NCBI GenBank assembly: GCA_903937385.1
Contig: CAIZZF010000020.1
Span: forward strand, 62,001 to 126,000
Source of the DNA: an uncultured Holophagaceae bacterium
GTDB lineage: Bacteria; Acidobacteriota; Holophagae; Holophagales; Holophagaceae
DNA: 64,000 nucleotides
Direction: 5' to 3'
Part shown: piece by piece, positions 1 to 8,662 of the stretch
Position numbering within the stretch: the stretch's first letter is position 1
Layout of the letters: each line of letters opens with the position of its first letter
Notes under the pieces: generated by a model
What the model was told of the DNA's origin: nothing
The model's input: only the letters and a program-made list of their open reading frames with translations
Databases searched by the model: none
Position numbers and translations under genes: made by a program

Positions 1-542
1 CGGCCCTCGAAGGCCTCTAGACGCCACAGGGACTTGAAAATCTCCAGGGGCGCGAAGGCCAGGGTCACCCGCGGAAAGGGTCGGGCCGCATCGCCCAGCA
101 GGGGGCCGCCATTGAGCCCGGAGCCCCAGGCGAGGGGGGACTGTTCCAGGAGGATCCGCCCGCCAGAGTTGAACTGGAAGCCCACGAGGGCGCGCTGCAG
201 GATGCCCGCGGTGCGGCCCTGGTCCCGGAGGCCCAGCACCGTCGCGGCGAAGCCCCAGCCGCCGGAGGTGTAGCGCCCCTGCACGCCCAGGCCCCACCCG
301 CGGGTGCCGTGGCCCAGGCCCTCGCCCCCGACCAGGGGCGTGTAGGCGCCACCGCTGTCCGCGCCGCCCCAGCCCACCTCGAAGGAGGGCAGCGACGAGG
401 GCTCCTGCGGCGCCTGGCCCAGGGTCCAGTCCAGCCGGGCCTGCCGCAGCGCCGCGGCGCCATCCTGGAGCAGCGGCGCCTGGGCCTGGACGGAGAGGCC
501 GAGCAGGCAGGGCAGGGCGGCCCGCAGGCAGGTCCGGCTCAT
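1..542 (-). CDS. Wzi-like outer-membrane protein, N-terminal part (runs off window edge)
   Basis: The minus-strand frame from ATG at 542 stays open to the window edge and gives about 180 residues. It begins with a short signal peptide (MSRTCLRAALPCLLGLSVQAQ). Later come glycine- and aromatic-rich stretches typical of beta-barrel strands. The segment LAWGSGLNGGPLLGDAARPF closely resembles LVWGYGLTGGYLLGEAARPF in the protein at 6943-8601. It also resembles the WGPG-x-G-x-L region of Wzi-type capsule assembly proteins. Its start overlaps the stop of the upstream cyclophilin gene by four bases (ATGA), so the two are probably co-translated. The likely role is an outer-membrane barrel anchoring or assembling surface polysaccharide. 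The paralogy is seen; the function is inferred. Confidence 0.7.
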   Translation of the reverse strand, partial: MSRTCLRAALPCLLGLSVQAQAPLLQDGAAALRQARLDWTLGQAPQEPSSLPSFEVGWGGADSGGAYTPLVGGEGLGHGTRGWGLGVQGRYTSGGWGFAATVLGLRDQGRTAGILQRALVGFQFNSGGRILLEQSPLAWGSGLNGGPLLGDAARPFPRVTLAFAPLEIFKSLWRLEAFEG

Positions 543-2368
543 GGCAGCACGCGGATGGTGCGGATCGGCGCACCCAGCTCCAGGGCATCAAGAACCTTCA
601 GGGCGCGGTCCGGCTGCTCCAGCTCGCCCACCCGGGTGTATTTGCCCGTCAGGTGGGGCGTGGCGTTGGTGGTGATGAAGAGCTGGCTGCCGCCGGTGTC
701 CTTGCCCGAGAGGGCCATGCCCACGCTCCCGGGGCCGTACCAGGTCAGGCTGTCCTCGCAGCGCACGGTGTAGCCGGGGCCGCCGTCCATGGTGTCCACG
801 GGCGAGCCCAGCTGCACCACGAAGTCTGGCACCACCCGGGGCACCCGGCGGCCGTCGAAGTAGCCCTTCCGCGCCAGCAGCACCAGGTTGGCGACGTTCA
901 GGGGCGCTACCGTGGGGTCGAGCTTCAGCGTCACCTGTCGAGGGCCGCTGAAGGTGATGCGGAGGCGCACGGGCATCCCTCGCTTCACCAGCCGCTCGGC
1001 CTCCGCCAAGATCGCCTGATCCACGGGGCTGGGCGCAGGGGCGCCGGGCCAGGGCGTGGCGGGGTCCAGCTTCGCCAGGGCGCGGTAGGCCTCCAGGCGG
1101 CAGGCCCAGTCCGGGTGCTGGAGCCAGGGCCGCAGCCGGGCCTGCTGGTCCGCGGGCGTCAGCTGCCAGCGGGCATAGCTCTGGATGAGGATCTGCTGGG
1201 AGTCCAGGGGCGCATCCGCCCAGGCACGCTGGGTGAGGGCCTCGAGGTCCCCGGGGACCGTGGGCAGGTCCTCGATGGCCGCGGCGCGGGCGATGGGGTC
1301 GGCGCCCGCGAGCAGGCGCGTCCGGAGGGCGTCGGCGGCCGCGGGAGCCTGCTTCCGGAGGGCGGGGAGCAGCGCCCCCTGCAGGTCAGGGCGGGTGACG
1401 CCAAAGGGCGGATCCAGGCGGACCGCGTCCCGCAGGGCCGGCAGGGGGACGGTGGCCTTGGCCAGCCCCTGGAAGCCGTACCAGAGGGCCAGGGGATCCT
1501 GGGCGCTGGGCCAGGGTGCACTGCCGGCTGGGAAGGCCTCGGCGGGCGCTGCCTTCGGGAGCCCCTCTGCCAGCCGGGAGAGGATGCCCACGCAGGCGGC
1601 GCTCAATGTTGCCTGACTGGGTGCCTGCAGGCCCAGGCGGGCCCAGAGGTCAGAGCTGGGCGTGAGGGCCAGGAAGTCGCGGGTGGCCACCTCGCGCCGC
1701 TGCTCCCAGGGTGCTTTGTTCCAGGCATCCAGCAGGGCCAGGAGGCTGCCGGGTGTCGCGGTCACCGGCGGCAGCAGCGCCGATTCCTTGCCCGCCATCA
1801 CCAGCCGCAGGCGGGCCGCCTGGGCGCGGACAGGATCGACCTTGCCGGCCTTCTGGAGGGCGGCGAGGAAGCCCCGCAGGGCCGGGGTGACCTCTGCCCC
1901 GTTGAGCCGCGCCGTGGCGAGGCCCGCCTCCAGGTGCAGGTGTTTCGGCCACGCGGCAGCCTGGGCGGCGGTGAGGCCCGCCAGGGCGGTGAGGGCCTGG
2001 GCGCTCTTGAAGCGGTTGAGGAAGAAGAGGGCGTCGAAGCGCTCCCGGGGCGTCTTCGCGGCGGCGGCCTGCTTCAGCCAGAGCGCCTCCGTGGGCTGGT
2101 CGTACTCGGGCGGCAGCAGGGCCGGGGCACCCGGTGCGCCGATGCGCCGGAGCGCAAGCTCCAGCCGGGCGCGGTCCGCGGGCGAGAGGCCGGCCTGCCG
2201 GGCCTCCGCCAGCGCCAGCGGCTGCCGCGCCCACTCGGCCCGCAGCGCGTCCTGGGCCGTGAAGGTCGGGGCCTGGGCCAGGAGAGTGCTGACAGACAGC
2301 ACACCAGGGAGCCATTTCGGGGAAGATAGAGGCAAGAGGTACATGTTGGCTCGCAGGGGAACAGACAT
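539..2368 (-). CDS. Secreted HEAT-like repeat protein with C-terminal cyclophilin-type peptidyl-prolyl isomerase domain
   Basis: The predicted protein has 609 residues. A hydrophobic N-terminus ending near LLAQA looks like a signal peptide. The middle 400 residues are alanine/leucine-rich helices resembling HEAT-type repeats. The last ~150 residues form a cyclophilin domain: APLNVANLVLLARKGYFDG, FVVQLGSP, GSVGMALSGKDTGGSQLFIT and HLTGKYTRVGELEQ. It should catalyse prolyl isomerisation on exported proteins. The start is ambiguous: ATG at 2368 or ATG at 2344, neither with a strong ribosome site. The 2344 codon shares the palindrome ACATGT with the divergent heptosyltransferase start. The gene is followed with a 4-bp overlap by the Wzi-like gene, which suggests a role in folding surface-export proteins (inference). 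Confidence 0.82.
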   Translation of the reverse strand: MSVPLRANMYLLPLSSPKWLPGVLSVSTLLAQAPTFTAQDALRAEWARQPLALAEARQAGLSPADRARLELALRRIGAPGAPALLPPEYDQPTEALWLKQAAAAKTPRERFDALFFLNRFKSAQALTALAGLTAAQAAAWPKHLHLEAGLATARLNGAEVTPALRGFLAALQKAGKVDPVRAQAARLRLVMAGKESALLPPVTATPGSLLALLDAWNKAPWEQRREVATRDFLALTPSSDLWARLGLQAPSQATLSAACVGILSRLAEGLPKAAPAEAFPAGSAPWPSAQDPLALWYGFQGLAKATVPLPALRDAVRLDPPFGVTRPDLQGALLPALRKQAPAAADALRTRLLAGADPIARAAAIEDLPTVPGDLEALTQRAWADAPLDSQQILIQSYARWQLTPADQQARLRPWLQHPDWACRLEAYRALAKLDPATPWPGAPAPSPVDQAILAEAERLVKRGMPVRLRITFSGPRQVTLKLDPTVAPLNVANLVLLARKGYFDGRRVPRVVPDFVVQLGSPVDTMDGGPGYTVRCEDSLTWYGPGSVGMALSGKDTGGSQLFITTNATPHLTGKYTRVGELEQPDRALKVLDALELGAPIRTIRVLP

Positions 2369-3449
2369 TCTAAGGGAAGAGCTTCGTCGGCGTCTGGCCG
2401 CTGGGGAGGCAGGTCCTCACGAGGTCTGGATCCGGTGGCCTCGGCAGCTGGGGGACGTGGTCTTCGCGCTGCCCTTCTTCGGCTCCCTGCAGGCGGTCTG
2501 GAATGCAGAGGCCGCTGCCCTGGGCACCTCGCTCCGCTGGATCGCCGTGGGCCACGCCATGGGGGCGGCCCTCTTCGCGGAGGCGGCTCCGGCCTTCATC
2601 GCGGAGTCCGTCATCGAGCAGGGCGGGGTCGGCAAGCCGGATCCCTGGCACCTGCTGCGGCGGTGGCGGAAGGCCCCGCCCATCTGCGTCATCAACCTGA
2701 GCCAGAGCATCCGGCTGGCGCTGGCGGCGCGCATGGCCGGCGTGCCCATCCGGGGCGGCATCGCCGACAACCACCTGAGCCTGTTCTACACCCACCCCTT
2801 CAAGTATCGCGACCTGCCCATCCACCTCGCCCAGCGCTACGAGCCGCTGCTGGAGCAGCTCACGGGCGAGCGCCACCTGCAGTGGGTGCGCCTGGGCGCC
2901 GAGAACCTGGGCGGCCACCACGGCCTCGACCTGCTGCGGTCCAACGGCTGGTCAGGCGGTCCCTTTGTTACGCTCTCCTTCGGCACCCGGGGCTTCGGCA
3001 AGCGCTGGTTCCCGGAGCTGGAGAAGTGGTCGGGACTGGCCGCGCTGCTGGCCGCCAAGGGCTACCAGAGCGTCTGGCTGGGGGGACCCGACGAGGTGGC
3101 CCTGGGCCGGGAGCTGGCCGCCCTGAGTCCCGGCAGCATCGACCTGACCGGCCGGACCTCCCTGCCGGAAGCCTGTGCCATCCAGGAGCAGGCTGCGGGT
3201 AATGTGGCCGTGGACACGGGCCTCGCTCACACCGCCGCCGCCACAGGCCGACCCACGCTCACGCTCATGGGGATGTCTCCCGAGCCCCTGATCGCGCCCC
3301 TGGGACCCAAGGCCGTCGCGGTCCGCGGCTCGGCGGTGGACTCCTTCCCCGGGGAGAGCGAGGGCTTCGAGACCCACGGCTCCGTGGCGCACCGGGTCCA
3401 CCCGGAGCGCGTGGTGCGCCTGCTCGAGGCGCTCATCGCCGAAGGCTAG
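2343..3449 (+). CDS. Glycosyltransferase family 9 (lipopolysaccharide heptosyltransferase-like)
   Basis: A 368-residue protein with the GT9 architecture. The N-terminal Rossmann half begins IRWPRQLGDVVFALPFFGSL, matching the IR-x4-GD-x4-P motif of ADP-heptose transferases. The C-terminal half contains VWLGGPDE, the DLTGRTSLPE segment and AVDTGLAHTAAATGRPTLTL, which matches the donor-binding D-S/T-G-x-x-H-x-A signature. It probably adds heptose or another sugar to the lipopolysaccharide core at the inner face of the inner membrane. ATG at 2343 was chosen because GAGGCAAGAGG lies just upstream and homology begins a few residues later; the open frame extends far upstream only as an antisense shadow. 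The true sugar donor cannot be told from sequence. Confidence 0.88.
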   Translation: MLARRGTDILREELRRRLAAGEAGPHEVWIRWPRQLGDVVFALPFFGSLQAVWNAEAAALGTSLRWIAVGHAMGAALFAEAAPAFIAESVIEQGGVGKPDPWHLLRRWRKAPPICVINLSQSIRLALAARMAGVPIRGGIADNHLSLFYTHPFKYRDLPIHLAQRYEPLLEQLTGERHLQWVRLGAENLGGHHGLDLLRSNGWSGGPFVTLSFGTRGFGKRWFPELEKWSGLAALLAAKGYQSVWLGGPDEVALGRELAALSPGSIDLTGRTSLPEACAIQEQAAGNVAVDTGLAHTAAATGRPTLTLMGMSPEPLIAPLGPKAVAVRGSAVDSFPGESEGFETHGSVAHRVHPERVVRLLEALIAEG

Positions 3450-3465
3450 CCGTGAATTCGGGAAC

Positions 3466-4509
3466 TCAGCGGTAGCCGGCTCGGGAAGCCTCGCCGTGGC
3501 CGGCCTCGCGGAGCACCAGCTCCTTCTGGGCCAGCTTGAGGTCCGAGTCGATCATCATGGCGGCCAGGGCGCGGATGTCGGTCTTGGGCTCCCAGCCCAG
3601 GATGCGACGGCCCTTGGAGGCGTCGCCCTGCAGGAAGTCCACCTCGGCGGGGCGGAAGTAGCGGGGATCGATCTCCACATACTGCTGCCAGTCCAGGTCA
3701 AGCCGCCCGAAGGTGAGGCTCAGGAAGTCCCGGATGCTGATGGCCTCGCCGGTGGCCACGGCGTAGTCGTCCGGCGTGTCCTGCTGCAGCATGCGCCACA
3801 TGGCTTCCACGTAGTCGCCGGCAAAGCCCCAGTCCCGCTTGGCGTCGAGGTTGCCGAGATAGAGCTTGTCCTGCATCCCCAGCTTGATGCGCGTGGCGGC
3901 GCGGGTGATCTTCCGGGTCACAAAGGTCTCGCCCCGGCGCGGGCTCTCGTGGTTGAAGAGGATGCCGTTGCAAGCGAAGAGGCCGTAGCTCTCGCGGTGG
4001 TTGATCACCTGGTAGTGGGCGAAGACCTTGGCGCAGGCGTAGGGGCTGCGGGGCTCGAAGCGGGTGCCCTCAAACTGCGGGGGCTTGGCGCTGCCGAACA
4101 TCTCGGAGCTGCCGGCCTGGTAGAAGCGGATCTGCTTGCCGCTGTGCTTCATGAAGCTGCGGATGGCCTCCAGCAGGCGGATGACGCCCACGCCCACCAC
4201 GTCCACGGTGTATTCGGGCTGGTCAAAGCTCACGCGCACGTGGCTCTGGGCGCCCAGGTTGTAGACCTCGTCCGGCTGGACGTCGTCCAGCACGTTGCGC
4301 AGGGCGCCCGCGTCCGACAGGTCGCCGTAGTGCAGGTGGAAGTTGGGGTTCGGGGTCTCGCCCACATGGAGGTGGTCGATGCGGTCTGTGTTGAAGAGGC
4401 TGGCCCGGCGGACGATGCCGTGCACCTGGTAGCCCTTGCTGAGCAGCAGCTCCGCCAGATAGCTGCCGTCCTGGCCCGTCACGCCGGTGATGAGTGCGGT
4501 CTTGGTCAT
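3466..4509 (-). CDS. gmd: GDP-mannose 4,6-dehydratase
   Basis: A 347-residue extended short-chain dehydrogenase. It shows the NAD(P)-binding motif [17 protein letters not shown] at the N-terminus and [19 protein letters not shown]. The catalytic threonine/serine region is the SSEMFG segment and the Y-x3-K pair lies in [32 protein letters not shown] is a hallmark of Gmd. The enzyme converts GDP-mannose to GDP-4-keto-6-deoxymannose in the cytoplasm, the first step to GDP-rhamnose, GDP-fucose or GDP-perosamine. It follows the reductase gene by only 11 bp, so the two form an operon. Length and motifs are normal for the family. Confidence 0.96.
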   Translation of the reverse strand: MTKTALITGVTGQDGSYLAELLLSKGYQVHGIVRRASLFNTDRIDHLHVGETPNPNFHLHYGDLSDAGALRNVLDDVQPDEVYNLGAQSHVRVSFDQPEYTVDVVGVGVIRLLEAIRSFMKHSGKQIRFYQAGSSEMFGSAKPPQFEGTRFEPRSPYACAKVFAHYQVINHRESYGLFACNGILFNHESPRRGETFVTRKITRAATRIKLGMQDKLYLGNLDAKRDWGFAGDYVEAMWRMLQQDTPDDYAVATGEAISIRDFLSLTFGRLDLDWQQYVEIDPRYFRPAEVDFLQGDASKGRRILGWEPKTDIRALAAMMIDSDLKLAQKELVLREAGHGEASRAGYR

Positions 4510-4520
4510 GGGTGTCCTCG

Positions 4521-5417
4521 TCAGGAAAGGTTGGGCGCCATCATGCTGCGCAGGCTGTCTTCCAGGGAGTGCTGGGCGGTCCAGCCGGCGTCCGCCGCCA
4601 GGCGGCCGGGGTCGCCCACCAGGAAGGGGATGTCGTCGGTGGAGTTGGGGCTCCCCTGGAAGTGGACCTCCCGGGTCCGGCCCTGGAGCCTCAGCACGGT
4701 CTGGACCACGTCCTCGATGCTGCTGGCCCGGCCCGTGCAGACGTTGAAGGTGCGGTGGGCGGGGGCCTCGAGGTCCAGGATGGCCAGGTAGGCCGAGACC
4801 ACGTCCCGCACGTCGATGAAGTCGCGGACGCTGTTCCAGCCGGCCATCTCGATGGGCGTGGCATCGCTCGCCGCGGCCGCAGCCAGGCGGCGCAGGAGGG
4901 AGGGCACCACCAGCTCCGGGCGCTGGCCCTGGCCCAGGTGGTTGAAGGGGCGCGCCACGCGGACATCCAGGGCGCCCTGATAGTGGGGCGCCACCTGTTC
5001 CGTGAGGTGCTTGGAGAGGCCGTAGCGGCCCTGGGGCACGATGGGGTCGTCCTCTCGGCGCCGCTGGTTCGAGGGGGCATACACGTGGCAGCTGCTCACC
5101 AGCAGGACCTTGCTGTCCCGCAGGTGCTCCAGCAGGTTGAGGGTGATGCCCAGGTTGAAGGTCACGGGGGCCGGGGTGGAGAAGTGGCTGGGGATCGAGG
5201 CGCCCGCCAGGTGGATCACGCCGTCCCAGGTTCGGGGCAGGCCGGCCATGGACGAGGGATCCTGCAGGTCCATGACCAGGGTCTGGACCCCAAGCGGCAG
5301 GTTTTGGCCTTCCTCGCGGTCCAGGGCCACCACCACGTCGCCCCGGCGCAGGATGGCCTCCGCCATGTGCCGGCCGACGAAGCCCGAGGCCCCGGTCAGG
5401 AGGTAGTTCCGGGTCAT
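4521..5417 (-). CDS. GDP-4-dehydro-6-deoxymannose reductase-like NAD-dependent epimerase/dehydratase
   Basis: A 298-residue extended SDR. The glycine-rich motif [16 protein letters not shown] is close to the N-terminus, SCHVYAPSN supplies the catalytic serine, and Y-x3-K is in [31 protein letters not shown] is typical of Rmd/GDP-rhamnose-forming reductases. Placed directly before gmd (11 bp gap), it most likely reduces the Gmd product to GDP-D-rhamnose or a related GDP-6-deoxyhexose. The start at 5417 (MTRNYLLTG) is preferred over the upstream in-frame ATG at 5540, because the Rossmann motif should begin within a few residues. Exact stereochemistry of the product is not determinable. Confidence 0.85.
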   Translation of the reverse strand: MTRNYLLTGASGFVGRHMAEAILRRGDVVVALDREEGQNLPLGVQTLVMDLQDPSSMAGLPRTWDGVIHLAGASIPSHFSTPAPVTFNLGITLNLLEHLRDSKVLLVSSCHVYAPSNQRRREDDPIVPQGRYGLSKHLTEQVAPHYQGALDVRVARPFNHLGQGQRPELVVPSLLRRLAAAAASDATPIEMAGWNSVRDFIDVRDVVSAYLAILDLEAPAHRTFNVCTGRASSIEDVVQTVLRLQGRTREVHFQGSPNSTDDIPFLVGDPGRLAADAGWTAQHSLEDSLRSMMAPNLS

Positions 5418-5507
5418 GGCTGGCCCGGGGCTGGGAAGGCAGGGAAGGACTGGAGGACGGACATGGGACGCTCGTTGCGAAGAGAACCGGAAAGGGCTGG
5501 GATCAAG

Positions 5508-5523
5508 CCTATCGGCTATCGGG
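5508..5523. repeat. Short copy of GCTATCGG-type tandem repeat
   Basis: The 200-bp divergent spacer between the reductase gene and the GT4 gene contains CCTATCGGCTATCGGG. This is two heptad units (TATCGGC) related to the longer array at 62799-62830 in the fliP-fliQ spacer. I saw no convincing promoter in the rest of the spacer. Confidence 0.4.
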
Positions 5524-5617
5524 CAGAGCCGCGCCTGCAATTCAGCCGCCAGACCCCAGGCGGTCCACCATCCGGGAGGCGGGAAGCCCTGATAAGGTCT
5601 AGGTTCTGAGCCCTGAG

Positions 5618-6847
5618 GTGACCGTGAAGCTGGCGATCTTCCATCCTGCCTTCGAATCCGTGGGGGGCGCGGAGATCCTTGCGGCTACTCAGGCGGGCAT
5701 CCTCCGGGAGCAGGGCTTCCATCCGGAGATCGTCACCCTGGGCTATGACCCGGCCAAGTGGGCGGCCCGCCTGGAGGGCATCCCCGTGCAGCTGGTCGCC
5801 AAGCGCCACTGGACCGACCTCATCAGCGGCTGGGGCCGCATGGGGAAGCTCAGCCAGCGGGGCAAGCGGGCCGCCGCGGCGCTGGCCGACTACGACACGG
5901 TGCTCGCCCACAACTGGCCGACCAACGCCATGCTGGGAGCCGCCGCCATCCGCGCCCGGAAGATCTGGCAGTGCAATGAGCCCCCCCGGGGCATCCACCG
6001 CCGCGAGGCGAATCCGGTGCTCACCGCCCGGGTGGAGGCCACCGGTGGCCGGGGCCAGGATGAAGCCACGCGGCACTTCCAGGGGGATCTCGCCACCCAC
6101 GACCGGAACATGAGCCGGGCCTCCAGCCTGCAGGCGCGGCGGGCCTACGACCTGGACGGCTGCCGCCAGCTGGACCTCATCTACGCCATCAGCGAGTTCA
6201 GCCGGGACAATGCCCGCCGCATCTACGGGCAGTGCCGCGAGGAGGTGATCTACCCCATCGTGCGGTTCCCCGAGGGCACGCCCCACCGCTCTGGGCTCGA
6301 CCGCTCGACGCGCAAGGTGCTGGTGCATTCGCGCCTCGAGGTGCTCAAGAACATCGACACGGTGATCCGGGGCTTCCAGCGGTTCGCTGCCGCCAGTCCG
6401 GTGCCCTGCCAGCTCCACGTGGTGGGCGAGGGGCCCTCCCGGCCTCTGCTGGAAGCCCTGGCCACGGACCTCTGCGCGCCGGGGGCGGTGCAGTTCCACG
6501 GCTACCTGCCGGACCGCGAGCTGCAGGAGGTCTATGCGGCCTGTGATGTCTTCGCCCTGGTGACCCTGGACGAGCCCTTCGGCATGGTCTATCCAGAAGC
6601 GGCGGCCCGGGGCCTCCTGCTGGTGGGTCCGGATCACGGGGGCCCCTTTGAGATCCTCGACGGGGGCCGCCTGGGCTGGGCCGTGGATGCCTTCTCTCCC
6701 GAGGCGCTGGCGCAGGCGCTGGAGGCCGTCTGGGCCCTGGACGATGCCGAGGTGGACCGACGCCGGGACGCAGCGGATCAGTCCTGCCGCAGCCGCTTCG
6801 GGCTGGCTGCCATCGCGCCGCAGCTCAAGGCTCTGATGGAGACTTGA
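5618..6847 (+). CDS. Glycosyltransferase family 4 (GT-B fold)
   Basis: A 409-residue protein. The N-terminal half starts KLAIFHPAFESVGGAEILAA, the glycine-rich acceptor-side loop of GT4 enzymes. The C-terminal half carries VLVHSRLEVLKNIDTVIRGF, HVVGEGPSRPLLEALA, QFHGYLPDRELQEVYAACDV and the donor-site E-x7-E motif in DEPFGMVYPEAAARG. It should transfer a sugar from a nucleotide donor during lipopolysaccharide or exopolysaccharide assembly. The start is GTG at 5618 or GTG at 5624; neither ribosome site is decisive. The stop overlaps a possible TTG start of the following Wzi-like frame, and the two genes are likely cotranscribed. GDP-rhamnose made by the neighbouring genes is a plausible donor (inference). 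Confidence 0.87.
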   Translation: MTVKLAIFHPAFESVGGAEILAATQAGILREQGFHPEIVTLGYDPAKWAARLEGIPVQLVAKRHWTDLISGWGRMGKLSQRGKRAAAALADYDTVLAHNWPTNAMLGAAAIRARKIWQCNEPPRGIHRREANPVLTARVEATGGRGQDEATRHFQGDLATHDRNMSRASSLQARRAYDLDGCRQLDLIYAISEFSRDNARRIYGQCREEVIYPIVRFPEGTPHRSGLDRSTRKVLVHSRLEVLKNIDTVIRGFQRFAAASPVPCQLHVVGEGPSRPLLEALATDLCAPGAVQFHGYLPDRELQEVYAACDVFALVTLDEPFGMVYPEAAARGLLLVGPDHGGPFEILDGGRLGWAVDAFSPEALAQALEAVWALDDAEVDRRRDAADQSCRSRFGLAAIAPQLKALMET

Positions 6848-6942
6848 CCACTCCTTGGGTGGTGAATGGGACTGGGGCCGAGTCCCGGTCTGTGTCATCG
6901 TTTGGTATGTCTGATCTGCCTGAATTCAGTGCGCATGGGTTC

Positions 6943-8601
6943 ATGATCCCGGGGCCGCCTTCCCCTGCGGTGACGGCATTCTCCGCCGTGTCCGGGCGGG
7001 TCATCCTCCGGCCTCTGGGGCGCTCGAGAGCCTTGCTCCTGGCCCTCTCGGGCTTCGCGCTACCCCTGGCCGCGCAGATGCCCGAGGGCTGGAACCACCG
7101 GGTGGAGCTCGGGACAGCGTTCTCCGGCCCTTCCCTCTGGGCGGGCTGGGGCGTGTGGAGCGCGGGCAAGGCTGGGCCGCCTGCGACGCTTATTTCTTCC
7201 CTGGGACTCGGCAACAGCCTGGTGGGCAGTGGGGTGTCCCTGGAGGGCGGCTTCCGCTCGGAAGGCTGGTCCGGCGCGGGCAAGGTCCTGCTGTTCCGGG
7301 ATGCGGACGGCGCCACCCGGGCCACCCTGCACCAAGGCCATCTCCGCTGGACCAGCAAGACCGGCTGGCGGCTGGGTCTGGAGAACGAGCCCCTGGTCTG
7401 GGGCTACGGGCTCACGGGCGGCTACCTCCTGGGTGAGGCGGCCCGGCCCTTCCCGAAGGTGCGCCTGGTCACGCCCCAGGCCAACCTCTCGCTGTTCGGC
7501 ACCTCGCTGGGCAACTGGACCGCCCAGGCCTTCCTCGGCAAGCTCGAGGGCCGCCGGAAGCTGGCGGACAACGTGCAGAATCCCTCTGGCCAGAGTCGGC
7601 TCATCGCGGCCAACGGGGAGCCCCAGGCGCCCCTGACCAGCGGCTACCGGTTCGAGGGCTCGTTCTACGAAGGCAAGGTCGAGACCTACCTCAACTGGAC
7701 GGTGCTGTGGGGTGGGAACCGGAACGGCATCCCCATGACCTCAGGCTATGGCGTGAGCGACTACCTGACCTCAGCGCTGGGGATGAAGGACTTCCTGGCC
7801 GAGACTTCCACGAATTTCTCAGATCCCAACCATCCGGACCCGGCCTACAAGAACAACGCCCGCAGCTCCACCAACTTCGACTTCGGTGTGCGCGGCGAGC
7901 TGCCCTTCCTGGCCCGGTGGCTGGGGGCAGAGCAGACCTGGGGCTACATCAGCCGAGGGTCCAAGGGCATGACCTGGCCCCTGGGCGTCTGGCGGCACAA
8001 GCCCCTCTACTGGACCGGCAAGGACCTGGAGAAGGACTTCCACTACGCCCTGAACGTGGACTATCGCCGGGCCTGGAACGAGGTGGACCGCCACCTGGTG
8101 CCCAACCTGATCGTGCCCAACGATGCCTTCGGTCTGCTCGTGCGCTGGCCCCGGGTCCGCCTCGGGCTGGAGCGCCGCAGCACCTCCAACCTGCCGGAAG
8201 TGAGCTACCGCTCCTTCGAGAACGGGATCTACGCCACCGGGTTCTACCGCGATGGCGACCCCCTCGGCGAGGCCTTTGGGGGGGAGACAGACGTCACCAC
8301 GGCGAGGCTGGAGTGGGACGCGACCCCGTCGCTGACCACCACCACCTGGCTCTATCGCGGCGCCCGGTCCTTCCGGGACGACCCTGTGCTGTGGCTGCAG
8401 GACCATCCGGGCCAGGCCTACACCGAGGACTACTTCAGCGGGCTGCAGCTGGACCTGACCTGGAAGGCCACTGCGAGCCAGACCCTGCGGGCCGGGGGCT
8501 CCTTCGAGCGCCACACGGGCGCTGGCTATATCCTGGGCAACACCCGGCACGGCACCCGCTGGTTCCTGGAGTGGTCCGGACGCTGGGCCCGGAGCCGCTA
8601 A
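6943..8601 (+). CDS. Wzi-like capsule-assembly/outer-membrane beta-barrel protein
   Basis: A ~550-residue protein with a signal peptide (RALLLALSGFALPLAAQ) followed by many alternating aromatic/glycine strands. LVWGYGLTGGYLLGEAARPF and DPLGEAFGGETD match conserved regions of the Wzi family, an 18-strand outer-membrane lectin-like barrel that anchors capsule. It ends in a hydrophobic/aromatic strand (WFLEWSGRW), as expected for barrel insertion. The start is uncertain: TTG 6844, ATG 6907, ATG 6943 or GTG 6988 are all in frame, and 6943 or 6988 best fits a normal signal peptide. It is a paralogue of the truncated gene at 1-542, and the two bracket the glycan genes. Direct capsule linkage is inferred. 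Confidence 0.78.
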   Translation: MIPGPPSPAVTAFSAVSGRVILRPLGRSRALLLALSGFALPLAAQMPEGWNHRVELGTAFSGPSLWAGWGVWSAGKAGPPATLISSLGLGNSLVGSGVSLEGGFRSEGWSGAGKVLLFRDADGATRATLHQGHLRWTSKTGWRLGLENEPLVWGYGLTGGYLLGEAARPFPKVRLVTPQANLSLFGTSLGNWTAQAFLGKLEGRRKLADNVQNPSGQSRLIAANGEPQAPLTSGYRFEGSFYEGKVETYLNWTVLWGGNRNGIPMTSGYGVSDYLTSALGMKDFLAETSTNFSDPNHPDPAYKNNARSSTNFDFGVRGELPFLARWLGAEQTWGYISRGSKGMTWPLGVWRHKPLYWTGKDLEKDFHYALNVDYRRAWNEVDRHLVPNLIVPNDAFGLLVRWPRVRLGLERRSTSNLPEVSYRSFENGIYATGFYRDGDPLGEAFGGETDVTTARLEWDATPSLTTTTWLYRGARSFRDDPVLWLQDHPGQAYTEDYFSGLQLDLTWKATASQTLRAGGSFERHTGAGYILGNTRHGTRWFLEWSGRWARSR

Positions 8602-8662
8602 AACCAGCAGGTCTCCGCGAATCCCCGGTGACCCCCCGCCGGGTCTGCCGCAGAATGGAGGG

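Noticed and set aside
65..463. A 132-codon minus-strand frame near the left edge
   Set aside because: It is another frame of the Wzi-like gene fragment, which has a signal peptide and paralogue match.
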